Shown: positions 38,339 to 47,305, counted from the first letter of the stretch. The stretch: DNA of 64,000 nucleotides from Tubiluchus corallicola (GCA_030141605.1 JAQGDQ010002385.1:124001-188000); one strand, 5' to 3'. The notes: generated by a model not told the origin, from the sequence alone. Numbers and translations: made by a program.

Positions 38339-40069
38339 TCACCAGCCAACTAAACGAACCAAGATAACAATAATTAACATAACAATCGCAAAAATCGACA
38401 TTAAGCCCGCTGTCTGCGCGTTTTTAAAATAAATCAAAATCTTATCCGGCGATGTGATCCCATAAAAAACCGGTAAAACGCACCAGCGCATAAACCATAT
38501 CTTCTCGCCAGACCACCAGCGAGCAACAGAACGCGCCTTCAAAGAAACAAATTGATATCCGAAATCCCTCCAGAAAATATCCCAGTCAAGCGATCGACTC
38601 TTTATCCGAGGAATATAAGAACGCAATAAAAGATAAATAAACGCTCCTCCTAAAATAAGCTGCATCTTATGAAGAACATGAAAAAATGTATAAGTCTTAT
38701 ATTCGATGGAATAAGGAAGTAAACTGTATAAAAATGACGGGCTCCATCCAAATACAATACATAAAACCGCTAATAATAGCATCGCAATTTTCATCGAAAG
38801 CGCTATGGATCCACGTGGCGCCGGATTGCCTTCACGTTCCTTATCATACGAAAAAAACACCTCCAAAGGGTAACGCAAGCCAGAATGAAGAGCCATGCCA
38901 GCAGAACCCGCTATCAAAACAAGCCAAACCCACTGAAACATTCCTTCCGCTGCCGCCGATATCATCAACGATTTTGTCACAAAACCTGACGTAAGCGGCA
39001 AAGCCGCGCTTGTCACGGCACCAATAATCGCCATCACCGCGACAAAAGGCATAGAATTATAAAGAACTGACGGAAGCTCATCAAAATTTCGTTTTCCCGT
39101 CAAGTCCATCACAGCGCCAGAGGTCATAAATAAAAGACCTTTATAAGAAATATGCACAAAAGCATGCGCGCACGCTCCCGCAATCGCCAACGGAGATCCT
39201 ATACCCGCAGAAACGACCATAAAACCAACTTGGTTAACAAGAGAATAGGCCAAAATACGCCGATAATCGACTTCTATCAACGCGTAAACCATCCCATAGA
39301 CGATCATATAAGACCCAATCCACAATAAAACTGTCTCCCCAGGAAAACAAAGTAATAAGAAAAACACCGCCGTCTTTGTCGTAAAAGCCGATAGAAAAAT
39401 CGCCCCGCTTGACGACGATTCAGGGTAGGCATCAGGAAGCCAAGCCGAAAAAGGAGGCGCTGCCGCATTAATTAAAACACCCGCCAAAATTAACCAGCCC
39501 GCAAAACCCTCCAGAGAAATCCGCATAATATCAGCAGTCTGCTGCTCTGTTACCCAGGCAATAATCCCTATCATCAATAATACACCCCCTAAAAGATGTA
39601 TCATAATATAACGCATCGCCGCCATCCGACTGGATGCCTGAGATGAAGACCATAAAATCAACGTCGAGCCAACAGCCATTAACTCCCAGAAAATAAACAG
39701 CGTAATAAAATCACCCGCAAAAATAACACCAAGTGCACTCCCTCCATAAAATAACGACGCAATAACCTCAAAATTACACTTCCTCGATAAACCATAAAGA
39801 CACCCGGAAATCATCGCAATAGTAAAAATCGCCGCAAACGGAAGCGATAAAGAATGTACATAAAAAAAAGAAAGAGAATAGTCTAACCATTGAAAACTAA
39901 TAAACGCCGTATCAACAGGAAGATCCCAAATATACACAACAATATAAAAAAACACTACAAGCGGAAGACTAACTGTCACAACAGGGCGCCAAACCTTCGG
40001 ACATACAGAAAGTAAAATACTCCCCAATATAACCACAAACGCAGGCGGAAAAACAAAAGAAGATATCAC
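38339..40069 (-). CDS. Mrp-type antiporter subunit D homologue (third NuoL/M/N-like subunit)
   Basis: A 576-residue proton-conducting transporter subunit of the complex I/Mrp family, with about 15 hydrophobic spans. Conserved charged positions lie in LFIFWELMAVGS (the Glu of TM5), FSAWLPDAYPES and the helix-breaking FVHISYKGLLFM. The frame is open up to 40096, but the GTG at 40069 has GGAGG upstream and overlaps the preceding stop as GTGA, so I start there. It is the last gene of the mrp operon. Two more paralogues precede it, an arrangement like membrane-bound hydrogenase-related antiporters. Confidence 0.87.
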   Translation of the reverse strand: MISSFVFPPAFVVILGSILLSVCPKVWRPVVTVSLPLVVFFYIVVYIWDLPVDTAFISFQWLDYSLSFFYVHSLSLPFAAIFTIAMISGCLYGLSRKCNFEVIASLFYGGSALGVIFAGDFITLFIFWELMAVGSTLILWSSSQASSRMAAMRYIMIHLLGGVLLMIGIIAWVTEQQTADIMRISLEGFAGWLILAGVLINAAAPPFSAWLPDAYPESSSSGAIFLSAFTTKTAVFFLLLCFPGETVLLWIGSYMIVYGMVYALIEVDYRRILAYSLVNQVGFMVVSAGIGSPLAIAGACAHAFVHISYKGLLFMTSGAVMDLTGKRNFDELPSVLYNSMPFVAVMAIIGAVTSAALPLTSGFVTKSLMISAAAEGMFQWVWLVLIAGSAGMALHSGLRYPLEVFFSYDKEREGNPAPRGSIALSMKIAMLLLAVLCIVFGWSPSFLYSLLPYSIEYKTYTFFHVLHKMQLILGGAFIYLLLRSYIPRIKSRSLDWDIFWRDFGYQFVSLKARSVARWWSGEKIWFMRWCVLPVFYGITSPDKILIYFKNAQTAGLMSIFAIVMLIIVILVRLVGW

Positions 40070-40347
40070 GATAACTCCTCCTTCCCATACAAACATCCCC
40101 CATTACCAGGCTTGATAATAAAAGCAATACGCCAGGAAAACAAAAAAAAGAAAAGAGCCATAAATATACTGTAAATAACATAAAACCAAGGAAAATTATC
40201 AATAGTAAAATAAGGAGAAACAGCAATAAAAAATTCCAGAATAACCACCTCCGCTAACAAAAATGCCGTAAGCCTAAACCAAGGATGATTGTCCCTCAAT
40301 AAAGGAGTATTACCCCTCTTTTTCCGCCTTCTTTTATCGTTTTTCAT
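40066..40347 (-). CDS. Small two-span membrane protein inside the mrp operon
   Basis: A 93-residue protein not recognised as any canonical Mrp subunit. The first 20 residues are strongly basic (KNDKRRRKKRG), then come two hydrophobic spans (about 26-43 and 54-78) and a short polar tail. It begins 7 bases after one subunit-D homologue and overlaps the next by a GTGA junction, so it is made together with them. It may be an assembly or accessory subunit of the antiporter. Confidence 0.7.
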   Translation of the reverse strand: MKNDKRRRKKRGNTPLLRDNHPWFRLTAFLLAEVVILEFFIAVSPYFTIDNFPWFYVIYSIFMALFFFLFSWRIAFIIKPGNGGCLYGKEELS

Positions 40348-40354
40348 CGCTCCC

Positions 40355-41821
40355 TCACATCAATTGCCTGGCAAGATTCAAAAGCATCCCAGGCATAAAA
40401 AAGAATAAAACCGTACCACTCGCCGTGACAAATAACGCAATACAACAAGGAAGCGGCGCCTCACCATGATCATGAATCACAGAAGCGGCTCCCTCTGCTT
40501 TCTCCTTCACCATAAAAGCTCTATACAAAATGGGCAAAAAATAACCTGCATTCAAAAGAGTCGATACAAGCATTACCGACAATACAAATAAATAGCCCCC
40601 TTCAAAAGCGCCCTTAAGAATATACCATTTACTTATAAAGCCAATCGTAGGAGGAAGACCTATCATCGACAACACGCCAATAGAAAAAGCCGCCATCGTT
40701 AAGGGCATACGGTAACCAATTCCATTTAGCTCGCTCACCTTCGTTTTATGGCTCGCAACCATAATAGCACCCGCCGCAAAAAACAAGGTAATCTTCCCAA
40801 AAGCATGGGCAGCAATATGAACCGAAGCCGCCATCTGCGTTAGCGGCGTTACCATCGCTGTCGCAATAATAACATAGGATAACTGACTGATCGTTGACCA
40901 AGCAAGACGCTTCTTTAAATTATCCTGAAAAATCGCAACCGTCGACGCCACAATGATCGTAAAAGCCGCCATCCCTATCAACCAATGCGTTCCTCCCATC
41001 TCAGAAAGAAAATCAACACCAAAAATATAAATCACAACCTTGACAATCGAAAAAACACCTGCCTTGACAACAGCAACCGCATGAAGCAAAGCGCTCACAG
41101 GTGTCGGCGCAACCATCGCCGCCGGCAGCCATCTGTGAAAGGGCATTAACGCCGCCTTGCCAATCCCCCAGCTATACAGGGCTAAAAGACCCATAAGCGA
41201 TAAAGGCGATAAATATCCTCGCAAAATTCCCCCAGGGATAAAATCAAGCGTACCCGCAATAAACCAGGTCACGATAATCGCCGGGAGCTGCAATAAAACA
41301 GACGTGAAAATCAAAATACCAAGATAGGTCCGCCCACCGCTCTTAGCCGCTTTGGCTCCAGAATGCGCCACAAGAGGAAAGGTTCCTACCGTCAAAATCT
41401 CATAGAATAAAAATAACGTTATCATATTCCCAGAAAAGGCAATTCCTAACGTCGCAAAAATCGCAAAAGCAAAAAAGAAATAAAAACGCGTTTGATTCTT
41501 CTCGTGATGTCCCCGCATATACCCAATAGAATAAATCGACGTAATAATCCAAAGAAAAGACGCTATACACGCGAAAAGCATCCCCAAAGGCTCTACCCTA
41601 AATGCAATGCTTAAGCCAGGGGCCATATCAAAAAGCGTCACGTAAATATCACCACTCTTCTGAAATAAAATATAAATCTTTACCACACTCAGAAAAGTCA
41701 AAATAGCTGAAATTAATGTACACGCCTCCCGCATGTTCGGGCTTTGGCGCATAAACAATAAAGTAATACCCCCTAAAAGAGGCATCAAAATAGCAAATAA
41801 AATAATCGCATGCCCCTCCAT
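40355..41821 (-). CDS. Mrp-type antiporter subunit D homologue (second)
   Basis: A 488-residue member of the proton-pumping NuoL/M/N family. Key motifs are LFLFYEILTVGTFPLVAH (TM5 Glu), MPFHRWLPAAMVAPTPVSALLHA in two parts, AHAFGKITLFFAAG and SMIGLPPTIGFISKW. The frame extends up to 41860, but the ATG at 41821 overlaps the previous stop as TAATG with AGGAAGGGG upstream, deciding the start. Middle member of the three large subunits. Confidence 0.88.
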   Translation of the reverse strand: MEGHAIILFAILMPLLGGITLLFMRQSPNMREACTLISAILTFLSVVKIYILFQKSGDIYVTLFDMAPGLSIAFRVEPLGMLFACIASFLWIITSIYSIGYMRGHHEKNQTRFYFFFAFAIFATLGIAFSGNMITLFLFYEILTVGTFPLVAHSGAKAAKSGGRTYLGILIFTSVLLQLPAIIVTWFIAGTLDFIPGGILRGYLSPLSLMGLLALYSWGIGKAALMPFHRWLPAAMVAPTPVSALLHAVAVVKAGVFSIVKVVIYIFGVDFLSEMGGTHWLIGMAAFTIIVASTVAIFQDNLKKRLAWSTISQLSYVIIATAMVTPLTQMAASVHIAAHAFGKITLFFAAGAIMVASHKTKVSELNGIGYRMPLTMAAFSIGVLSMIGLPPTIGFISKWYILKGAFEGGYLFVLSVMLVSTLLNAGYFLPILYRAFMVKEKAEGAASVIHDHGEAPLPCCIALFVTASGTVLFFFMPGMLLNLARQLM

Positions 41822-43296
41822 TATAACCCCTTCCCTAATAAAATCGCAGATGTTGCCCAAGACGCAAAATTAATAACACCGCTTGCCTGAATCCCAAAGA
41901 AAAAACTCGCGAAAACCATTACCCACATAGGAATAAGCATACGCTTAGGAACTTCTTGAACAGAGCGATTCTCCGGCGGGTCGGTAAACCACGCGATCTC
42001 AACAACGCGCCAAATATAAACAACAGCAAGCAAAGAGCCCAAAAGAATCACCGCAACAACAACCCACATCCCTTTTTCAACAGCCGCCAAAATTAAATAC
42101 CATTTAGAGATAAACCCTACCGTCCCGGGAATACCAATCAATGCTAAAGAAGCTCCCAGAAATGCCCCCATTGTCCAAGGCATCTGGCGTCCCAAACCAC
42201 GCATATCTTCCAAAAGAGTCGAATTCAAGCGCAAAAATATACACCCTGCTACCATAAACAACGCGCCCTTCATAATCGCATGGTTAAAAATATGCAGCAA
42301 AGTCGCCATCAAGCCCGTTTCAGAATGAAGACTCACTCCTAAAATAATATAACCAATCTGTGCAACCGAAGACCAAGCTAAAATCATCTTCAGATTAATC
42401 TGCTGACAAGCGCTGATTGAACCCCAAATAATCCCGACAACAGCCAACACAAGCAAAACAGAGAAAAATAATAACGCTGTCTGATTTTGATATCCTAAAA
42501 CAGTAAACAACAATCGTATCATTACATAAGCCGCGACCTTTGTCGCTGTCGCCGCTAAAAACGCGGACACAGCCGAAGGAGCGTAACAATAAGCAGACGG
42601 AAGCCAGTTATGTAACGGAAAAGCCGCAACCTTAATCCCCATCCCAACTGTAATAAAAGACGCCGCTATCAATACCGCCGGGTTACCCTCTAGAGGCAAA
42701 AGTCGCGCCGATAAATCAATCAGGTTAAGAGTCCCTGTCATACTATACAAAAAACCCAAACCCAGCACATAAAATGTCGAGCCAAGCGTCCCCATAATCA
42801 AATACCGATAAGAAGCCGTTAGCGCTAAACGATTCTTCCCAAGCGCAATTAAGGCATAAGTCGATAAACTCGCGATCTCAAGAAAAACAAAAATATTAAA
42901 AGCATCCCCCGTAATCGCTATCCCCATAAGACCCGCGACAGAAAGAAGAAAAAGAGTATAAAATAAATAATGGCGCTCACGATCAATCTCTTTCTCAACT
43001 GTATCCTTCGCCCAAGTCAAAATTAAAGCCGCGCTTCCGGAAATAATTATCAATAACAATATTCCCGCAGAATCAAGACGATACTCTATACCCCATGGTG
43101 GCTCCCACCCCCCCATATGGTAAGAAATAAATACCTCATAAGAAAAAAGCGTCAATAACATAAGCGCTATTGAAAAACATCCCAAAGCCGTTAATGTCGC
43201 AATCGCCCAGGAAGCCACAGGAGAACGAAATAATATACATACTGGCGCAGCAAGCAAAGGAACGACAATCTGCCACGAAAGAAGCTGCATAATCAT
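41821..43296 (-). CDS. mrpD: Monovalent cation/H+ antiporter subunit D
   Basis: A 491-residue NuoN/MrpD-type subunit with about 14 spans: FNIFVFLEIASLSTYAL (TM5 Glu), FPLHNWLPSAYCYAPSAVSA, FNHAIMKGALFMVAG and IGIPGTVGFISKW. It transports protons through its discontinuous helices and, with the other subunits, exchanges them for sodium or potassium. It begins 27 bases after mrpC. Confidence 0.9.
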   Translation of the reverse strand: MIMQLLSWQIVVPLLAAPVCILFRSPVASWAIATLTALGCFSIALMLLTLFSYEVFISYHMGGWEPPWGIEYRLDSAGILLLIIISGSAALILTWAKDTVEKEIDRERHYLFYTLFLLSVAGLMGIAITGDAFNIFVFLEIASLSTYALIALGKNRLALTASYRYLIMGTLGSTFYVLGLGFLYSMTGTLNLIDLSARLLPLEGNPAVLIAASFITVGMGIKVAAFPLHNWLPSAYCYAPSAVSAFLAATATKVAAYVMIRLLFTVLGYQNQTALLFFSVLLVLAVVGIIWGSISACQQINLKMILAWSSVAQIGYIILGVSLHSETGLMATLLHIFNHAIMKGALFMVAGCIFLRLNSTLLEDMRGLGRQMPWTMGAFLGASLALIGIPGTVGFISKWYLILAAVEKGMWVVVAVILLGSLLAVVYIWRVVEIAWFTDPPENRSVQEVPKRMLIPMWVMVFASFFFGIQASGVINFASWATSAILLGKGL

Positions 43297-43323
43297 TTAA
43301 ATAAAACTCCCCATAAAAATAAC

Positions 43324-43761
43324 CTACCCCTCTTTCGCGTTTCTCTCTTTTTTTTCAGAGACTCCAGAAGAAAGCGCATAATAACGATAAATTTCTTTCT
43401 TTTCAATCTCCAGCTCCATCGCAACGATATCTTCTTCCTCTATTGTATGAAAAGCACTGTTAATCCGTACAACCAAAGCACATGCAACCGCTGTCGTCGC
43501 AACACCAACAACAATCGCCGTCAAAATAAGAACATGCGGCAAAGGATTAGAATATACCGTATACCCCTCCTGAAGAATCGGAGCCGTCCCTCCACGAGCC
43601 TTCGCGATGGAAATATAAAAAATAAAAACAGAAACCTGAAAAATATTTAAACCCACAATCTTTTTAATTAAATTCCCTTGCGCAACAACAATATAAAGCC
43701 CTGTCATCATTAAAAAAATCGCACACCACCACGGCCATAACTCAATAACTTTCTCAATCAT
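43324..43761 (-). CDS. mrpC: Mrp antiporter subunit C (NuoK-like)
   Basis: A 145-residue small membrane subunit with three spans, homologous to complex I NuoK: GLYIVVAQGNLIKKIVGLN and DPLPHVLILTAIVVGVATTA-like NPLPHVLILTAIVVGVA. The start overlaps the mrpB stop in an ATGA junction. The polar C-terminal tail (about 30 residues) is longer than in most MrpC. Confidence 0.9.
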   Translation of the reverse strand: MIEKVIELWPWWCAIFLMMTGLYIVVAQGNLIKKIVGLNIFQVSVFIFYISIAKARGGTAPILQEGYTVYSNPLPHVLILTAIVVGVATTAVACALVVRINSAFHTIEEEDIVAMELEIEKKEIYRYYALSSGVSEKKERNAKEG

Positions 43762-44237
43762 GAGTCCTCGCCATCATCCGAACGCACGTCAATCTGACTG
43801 GAAAAGACCGTGAAAATAATAATCATCGCCGCAGATACCGCCATACCAACACCAAACTCTATCGCAAGAATGCCAATATGCTGCCCCACAAGAGGATCAC
43901 TCGCCAGCCGGCTATATTCCAAAAAATTCCCCCCAAGAAATATTGTCGCAATCCCGACAAAAATATACAATAACGCCCCTAGCGCAAGCGTCCGACGCAT
44001 ACAACGAGGTGGAAAAACTTTCCGAGCCTCCGAAATACCATAAATCAAAGAATAGGTAATATAACCAACGGCAAAAATAACACCCGCCTGAAAACCACCA
44101 CCAGGGCCAAAATCACCATGAAACTGAACATAAAACGCAAAAAGCATAATTGGGGGAAATAAAAATTTCCCCGTAACTCTAAGAATAGGATTCTCCCATA
44201 AATTTTTAGGAAAAAGTAAATATTTCAACAGATTCAT
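43758..44237 (-). CDS. mrpB: Mrp antiporter subunit B (MnhB-type)
   Basis: A 159-residue membrane protein with four spans. The motif QFHGDFGPGGGFQAGVIFAVGYI is the MnhB hallmark, and LEFGVGMAVSAAMIIIF-like EFGVGMAVSAAM follows. Overlaps both neighbours by four bases. Part of the small-subunit module mrpE-F-G-DUF4040-B-C. Confidence 0.92.
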   Translation of the reverse strand: MNLLKYLLFPKNLWENPILRVTGKFLFPPIMLFAFYVQFHGDFGPGGGFQAGVIFAVGYITYSLIYGISEARKVFPPRCMRRTLALGALLYIFVGIATIFLGGNFLEYSRLASDPLVGQHIGILAIEFGVGMAVSAAMIIIFTVFSSQIDVRSDDGEDS

Positions 44238-44803
44238 GACGCCTCTTCCTCCCTCGGCTTCGCTTTACGGGGAGAGCGTCCCAACAAAGCCAAAACACCA
44301 ATCGCCGCTGTAAAAACAACCATCACTTCCCCTAATGTATCAAATCCTCTGTAACTTGCTAATACAGACGTCACAACATTCGGAACACCCACTTCATCAA
44401 GCGATTCAAAAATATAACGTGGGGCAACATACGTATGTGCAGCGGCATTAATATCCGCAAAAGCCGGCAGATAAAAAGAGCCATAAATTAATAAAACCGC
44501 GCAGATAATCGCCGGCAGTAACGCCCAAAGAGAAATTCTATACATCCCGTATGTTTTCTCTTCTTTCTCCTTTAAAAGAGTCAAGGCCAACGTCCCCAAC
44601 AATAATACCGTCGACATACCGACGCCAACAACCGCTTCCGTAAAAGCGACATCCACAGCATCCATAAGAATATAAATTGTCGCCGCAATAAACGTAAAAA
44701 TTCCTGAAAGCATAATAACAATAAAAAGATCACGCACTAAAACAAGATAAATCGCGCTAATCGCCAGAAAAAGCATTAAAGTTAAAATTAAAACAATGTT
44801 CAT
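44234..44803 (-). CDS. Mrp subunit with MbhD/MbhE (DUF4040) domains, the detached C-terminus of MrpA
   Basis: A 189-residue membrane protein. It contains DVAFTEAVVGVGMSTVLLL, the DUF4040/MbhD motif, and VPNVVTSVLASYRGFDTLGE, the MbhE-like motif. In the classical Mrp system these make up the C-terminal part of the large MrpA subunit. Here they form a separate gene, as in membrane-bound hydrogenase-related antiporters. Overlaps mrpG and mrpB by ATGA junctions. Confidence 0.88.
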   Translation of the reverse strand: MNIVLILTLMLFLAISAIYLVLVRDLFIVIMLSGIFTFIAATIYILMDAVDVAFTEAVVGVGMSTVLLLGTLALTLLKEKEEKTYGMYRISLWALLPAIICAVLLIYGSFYLPAFADINAAAHTYVAPRYIFESLDEVGVPNVVTSVLASYRGFDTLGEVMVVFTAAIGVLALLGRSPRKAKPREEEAS

Positions 44804-45135
44804 GCTTCCGGAATCCTCTCTTCAACAAGCGACAAGATAGCCTCTTTCTCGGTGTTAACAAGATATGCCTGAGTAAACGCAAAGGTAACAGAAGGGCTCG
44901 TCAAAAGCAAAAATACAATCAACAAAAAAAGCTTTAACATAACAATCGTCAATCCCGCCTGCAGAATCAATCCCAGAAGAATCAAAAACGCCCCTCCCGT
45001 CTCAATAAGACCCGAAGCGTGAAGCCGCGTGAAAATATCAGGAAAACGCACAAACCCTATCCCGCCTACTAAACAGAAAAAAGACCCAGAAAGAAGCAAA
45101 AGCCAGCTCATCACGTCTAAAAGAAAACTAAGCAT
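44800..45135 (-). CDS. mrpG: Mrp antiporter subunit G
   Basis: A 111-residue protein with three hydrophobic spans. GGIGFVRFPDIFTRLHASGL is the MrpG (PhaG/MnhG) signature. It follows mrpF with no gap and overlaps the next start by four bases. Confidence 0.93.
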   Translation of the reverse strand: MLSFLLDVMSWLLLLSGSFFCLVGGIGFVRFPDIFTRLHASGLIETGGAFLILLGLILQAGLTIVMLKLFLLIVFLLLTSPSVTFAFTQAYLVNTEKEAILSLVEERIPEA

Positions 45136-45432
45136 CTATATATCCCCATCCTGCTCGTAAACACTATCCCTCTGCCCCCTGCCCAAGCTCGAAAACTTAA
45201 CATATTTACACATGGCAAGAACAGATGTGAAATTAATTAACGCATACGCTAACGCTATGTCTAAAAATTCTGGACGATCCAATAAAAAACCATGTACGGC
45301 TATCAATAAAACCGTCAAAGTACCAAAACTGTTCACCGCTTGAATGCGCTCAAACGCTCTAGGCCCCTTAAAAGCTCTGAATAATACCATAAACATCGTG
45401 ACTAAAAGAGCCAAAGCCGCAACTGTAAACAT
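45136..45432 (-). CDS. mrpF: Mrp antiporter subunit F
   Basis: A 98-residue protein with three spans, matching MrpF: RAFKGPRAFERIQAVNSFGT and DIALAYALINFTSVLAMCKY. The stop abuts the mrpG start and mrpE ends 19 bases upstream. Confidence 0.92.
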   Translation of the reverse strand: MFTVAALALLVTMFMVLFRAFKGPRAFERIQAVNSFGTLTVLLIAVHGFLLDRPEFLDIALAYALINFTSVLAMCKYVKFSSLGRGQRDSVYEQDGDI

Positions 45433-45451
45433 AAACTTTCCTCTTCTGAAA

Positions 45452-45964
45452 TTACTTTATAAAAGCTTCTGAAGTCTTCTCTTCCATCTCCAGAACTTTA
45501 CGATTCATCTCTCCGGACTCCAACTCCTGAGCGTCAGAAGGCGTCAGAGCATGAATCACTAATCGCTCCCTGTCAGCATATAAAGTTACTGTTCCAGGCG
45601 TTAACGTAACAGAATTCGCATAAATCGTCAAACAAAGATCCGTCTTTTGTAAGGGCTCTAACATAATGATCTTCGGTTCAATATCAATCGTCTTGCGCAA
45701 TAAAATACGCGTAACAGAAATACTCGATCGAAGGATTTTTACAAAAAGCCACCCTATATAAACAGGAAAACGCCAACCTAAATGTAAAGGAAATGTCTCA
45801 TGGTCAATATGGCCCATCCTATAAACAAGCCATAAAATAAACCCTATGGAAGCCAGTCCGAAAAACAGTAATAACGATTCAAAATATCCCGAAAGCATCA
45901 GCCATAAAACCGCTAAAAAAACAACCGCTTTTATCACCTGCTTCAACACAATACGCTTCTCCAT
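45452..45964 (-). CDS. mrpE: Mrp antiporter subunit E
   Basis: A 170-residue subunit and the first gene of the operon. GWLFVKILRSSISVTRILLR, then NSVTLTPGTVTLYADRERL and IHALTP are conserved MrpE motifs; two N-terminal spans anchor it. The order E-F-G-(DUF4040)-B-C-D-D-x-D is typical of the split-MrpA type. A good promoter lies 60 bases upstream. Confidence 0.92.
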   Translation of the reverse strand: MEKRIVLKQVIKAVVFLAVLWLMLSGYFESLLLFFGLASIGFILWLVYRMGHIDHETFPLHLGWRFPVYIGWLFVKILRSSISVTRILLRKTIDIEPKIIMLEPLQKTDLCLTIYANSVTLTPGTVTLYADRERLVIHALTPSDAQELESGEMNRKVLEMEEKTSEAFIK

Positions 45965-46001
45965 TCTCCACTAAAATAAGCCCGACACAACATACAACCC
46001 T

Positions 46002-46051
46002 ATGGTCAACCATGAGTCCGTTATCTTATAAAAGAATAGCGCTTTTATCAA
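46002..46051 (-). promoter_or_regulatory. Promoter of the mrp operon with downstream inverted repeat
   Basis: On the minus strand TTGATA (46051-46046) and TAAGAT (46028-46023) are spaced by 17 bases. The start point would be near 46016, leaving about 52 bases to mrpE. An inverted repeat ATGGT-CA-ACCAT at 46002-46013 lies just after the start point and could be an operator. Apart from this and the hairpin at 46230-46273, the 312-base gap 45965-46276 shows nothing. Confidence 0.55.
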
Positions 46052-46229
46052 GCATGTTTTTAAACGTCGCTATAAAAGTTTGGAAAAATCAGAAATTGAA
46101 AAAAAAGAATAAATACGCTAATTTCATGCAGATAAGAGCATCTTGCTCTCATCAACAGAATTCAGCATTTTAATAAAATCATGCCACAGCAAAAATTAAC
46201 ACGGCGCACCCTGTATCATTGAAAGTAAA

Positions 46230-46273
46230 GTTGAGCGCTTTATAATGAAATCACTCAAATAAAAGCGCTTAAC
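46230..46273. terminator. Hairpin after the first tandem small gene
   Basis: GTTGAGCGCTTTA (46230-46242) pairs with AAAAGCGCTTAAC (46261-46273) over about 12 bases with an 18-base loop. It starts four bases after the stop of the 85-residue gene on the minus strand. No long T-run follows, only TTTACTTT, so it is a weak or stabilising terminator. Confidence 0.5.
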
Positions 46274-46276
46274 TTC

Positions 46277-46534
46277 TTAAGCTGAACGTTTTTTACTGCT
46301 GTTCAGATCGTTCGCCGCTACTTCATACGCGTTTCCTCCGCGAACAGCAGTTGCAGGAGTAATCTCCTGGCTGGAAACCCAACGCTCTAAAGCATCAAAA
46401 TCAATAGGAAGAAGAGGCTGCTCAGAAACCGATTCCCTTTTTGATGTTTTTGAATATATATTCTCCGAAAGAAGATGAAAAAAATCAAATAAAGTATATG
46501 TTGTAAATTGTTCCAAAGAAGAATAATTTCTCAT
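46277..46534 (-). CDS. Unknown small protein, tandem paralogue A
   Basis: An 85-residue protein that I do not recognise. It has no signal peptide or membrane span. The N-terminal half (SSLEQ, then FFHLLSENIY) looks helical and amphipathic; the centre is SEQPLLPIDFDALERW-SSQEI, and the end is AANDLNSSKKRSA. It aligns over its full length with the neighbour at 46852-47115; by eye about half the residues match. TAGGAG lies before the ATG. The conserved core PIDFDALExWxSSQEIxP argues that both are real proteins under selection. Confidence 0.65.
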   Translation of the reverse strand: MRNYSSLEQFTTYTLFDFFHLLSENIYSKTSKRESVSEQPLLPIDFDALERWVSSQEITPATAVRGGNAYEVAANDLNSSKKRSA

Positions 46535-46851
46535 ATTTAAAAAACTCCTAAAATTTCTCAGAATTTCATAAAATTCATTGCCTTACACAAAAACAGAGGC
46601 TTTAAGAAGAAGATAGAAATGATGTGCATAACCATTCTTCATTAATAATTTGAAACAAGATCTTCAAAATTACTTAAGTGGCCTAGCCACTATATTCTCT
46701 ATTTTATCTTTATATTAAAATATAAGGAAACATGCCCAGAATTAAAAGCATAGTAAATGCAAGTAAGGCAGAAAATAAACGCATAGCTGTTTTTAATTGA
46801 AACAGCATCTCACCCATATTAATCTGTTTAAACAGTCAAGCTGGTAATTTC
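46535..46851. other. Spacer between the two paralogues, carrying duplicated promoter DNA
   Basis: No gene seen in 317 bases. Positions 46668-46790 align with 47184-47305 upstream of the second paralogue. Shared pieces include AAAGCATAGTAAATGCAA (AAAGCATAATAAATGCAA in the other copy), GGAAACAT-like spacing and AAACGCATAGCT (AAACGCATGGCT). On the minus strand a candidate promoter TTTATT-18-TACTAT lies in this block. A short palindrome AGTGGC-CTA-GCCACT at 46678-46692 occurs only here. Confidence 0.6.
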
Positions 46852-47115
46852 CTAAGCAGAACGCTCTTTACGAACAGAGTGTTCACAACTGTCATTCGCA
46901 GCAGAAAGCAGCTCGCCCTTAGAAGTTACCTCTACAGGAGAAATTTCCTGACTGGAAGTCCAGCACTCCAAAGCATCAAAATCAATAGGACGAAGAGGCT
47001 GTTCTGAAATCTGATTCCTTTCCGATGATTTTAAATATATATCCTCTGAAAGCAAATTAAAAAAGTTAAGCCAACCATGCGCCAAAATCTGTTCTAAAGA
47101 AGACGTATTTTTCAT
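46852..47115 (-). CDS. Unknown small protein, tandem paralogue B
   Basis: An 87-residue paralogue of the gene at 46277-46534: same start (M-x-N-x-SSLEQ), same FFNLLSEDIY segment, same SEQPLRPIDFDALECW-SSQEISP core and same ending KERSA. Function unknown. AGGGGA precedes the ATG. It and its partner each have their own copy of the upstream block, so this is a whole-unit duplication rather than an operon. No nuclease, toxin or binding motif is visible. Confidence 0.65.
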   Translation of the reverse strand: MKNTSSLEQILAHGWLNFFNLLSEDIYLKSSERNQISEQPLRPIDFDALECWTSSQEISPVEVTSKGELLSAANDSCEHSVRKERSA

Positions 47116-47183
47116 ATCACTAATCCCCTAATTTTTACATTCCACCAATATTGTTGTCTTAAGAAGAAAAACAATACGCCTTA

Positions 47184-47305
47184 AAATTATCCGAGGGCCT
47201 AATTATCCCACCTTTATAATTTTATTCTATAAAATATAATATAAGGTAATCTCTCCAAAATTAAAGCATAATAAATGCAAACAAGGTAGAATATAAACGC
47301 ATGGC
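47184..47305 (-). promoter_or_regulatory. Duplicated upstream block of paralogue B
   Basis: Homologous to 46668-46790. On the minus strand TTTATA, an 18-base spacer and TATTAT form a promoter-like pair, and GCAT-TTATT-ATGC is a small dyad over the -10 box. The leader of B is about 65 bases shorter than that of A. Confidence 0.5.
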
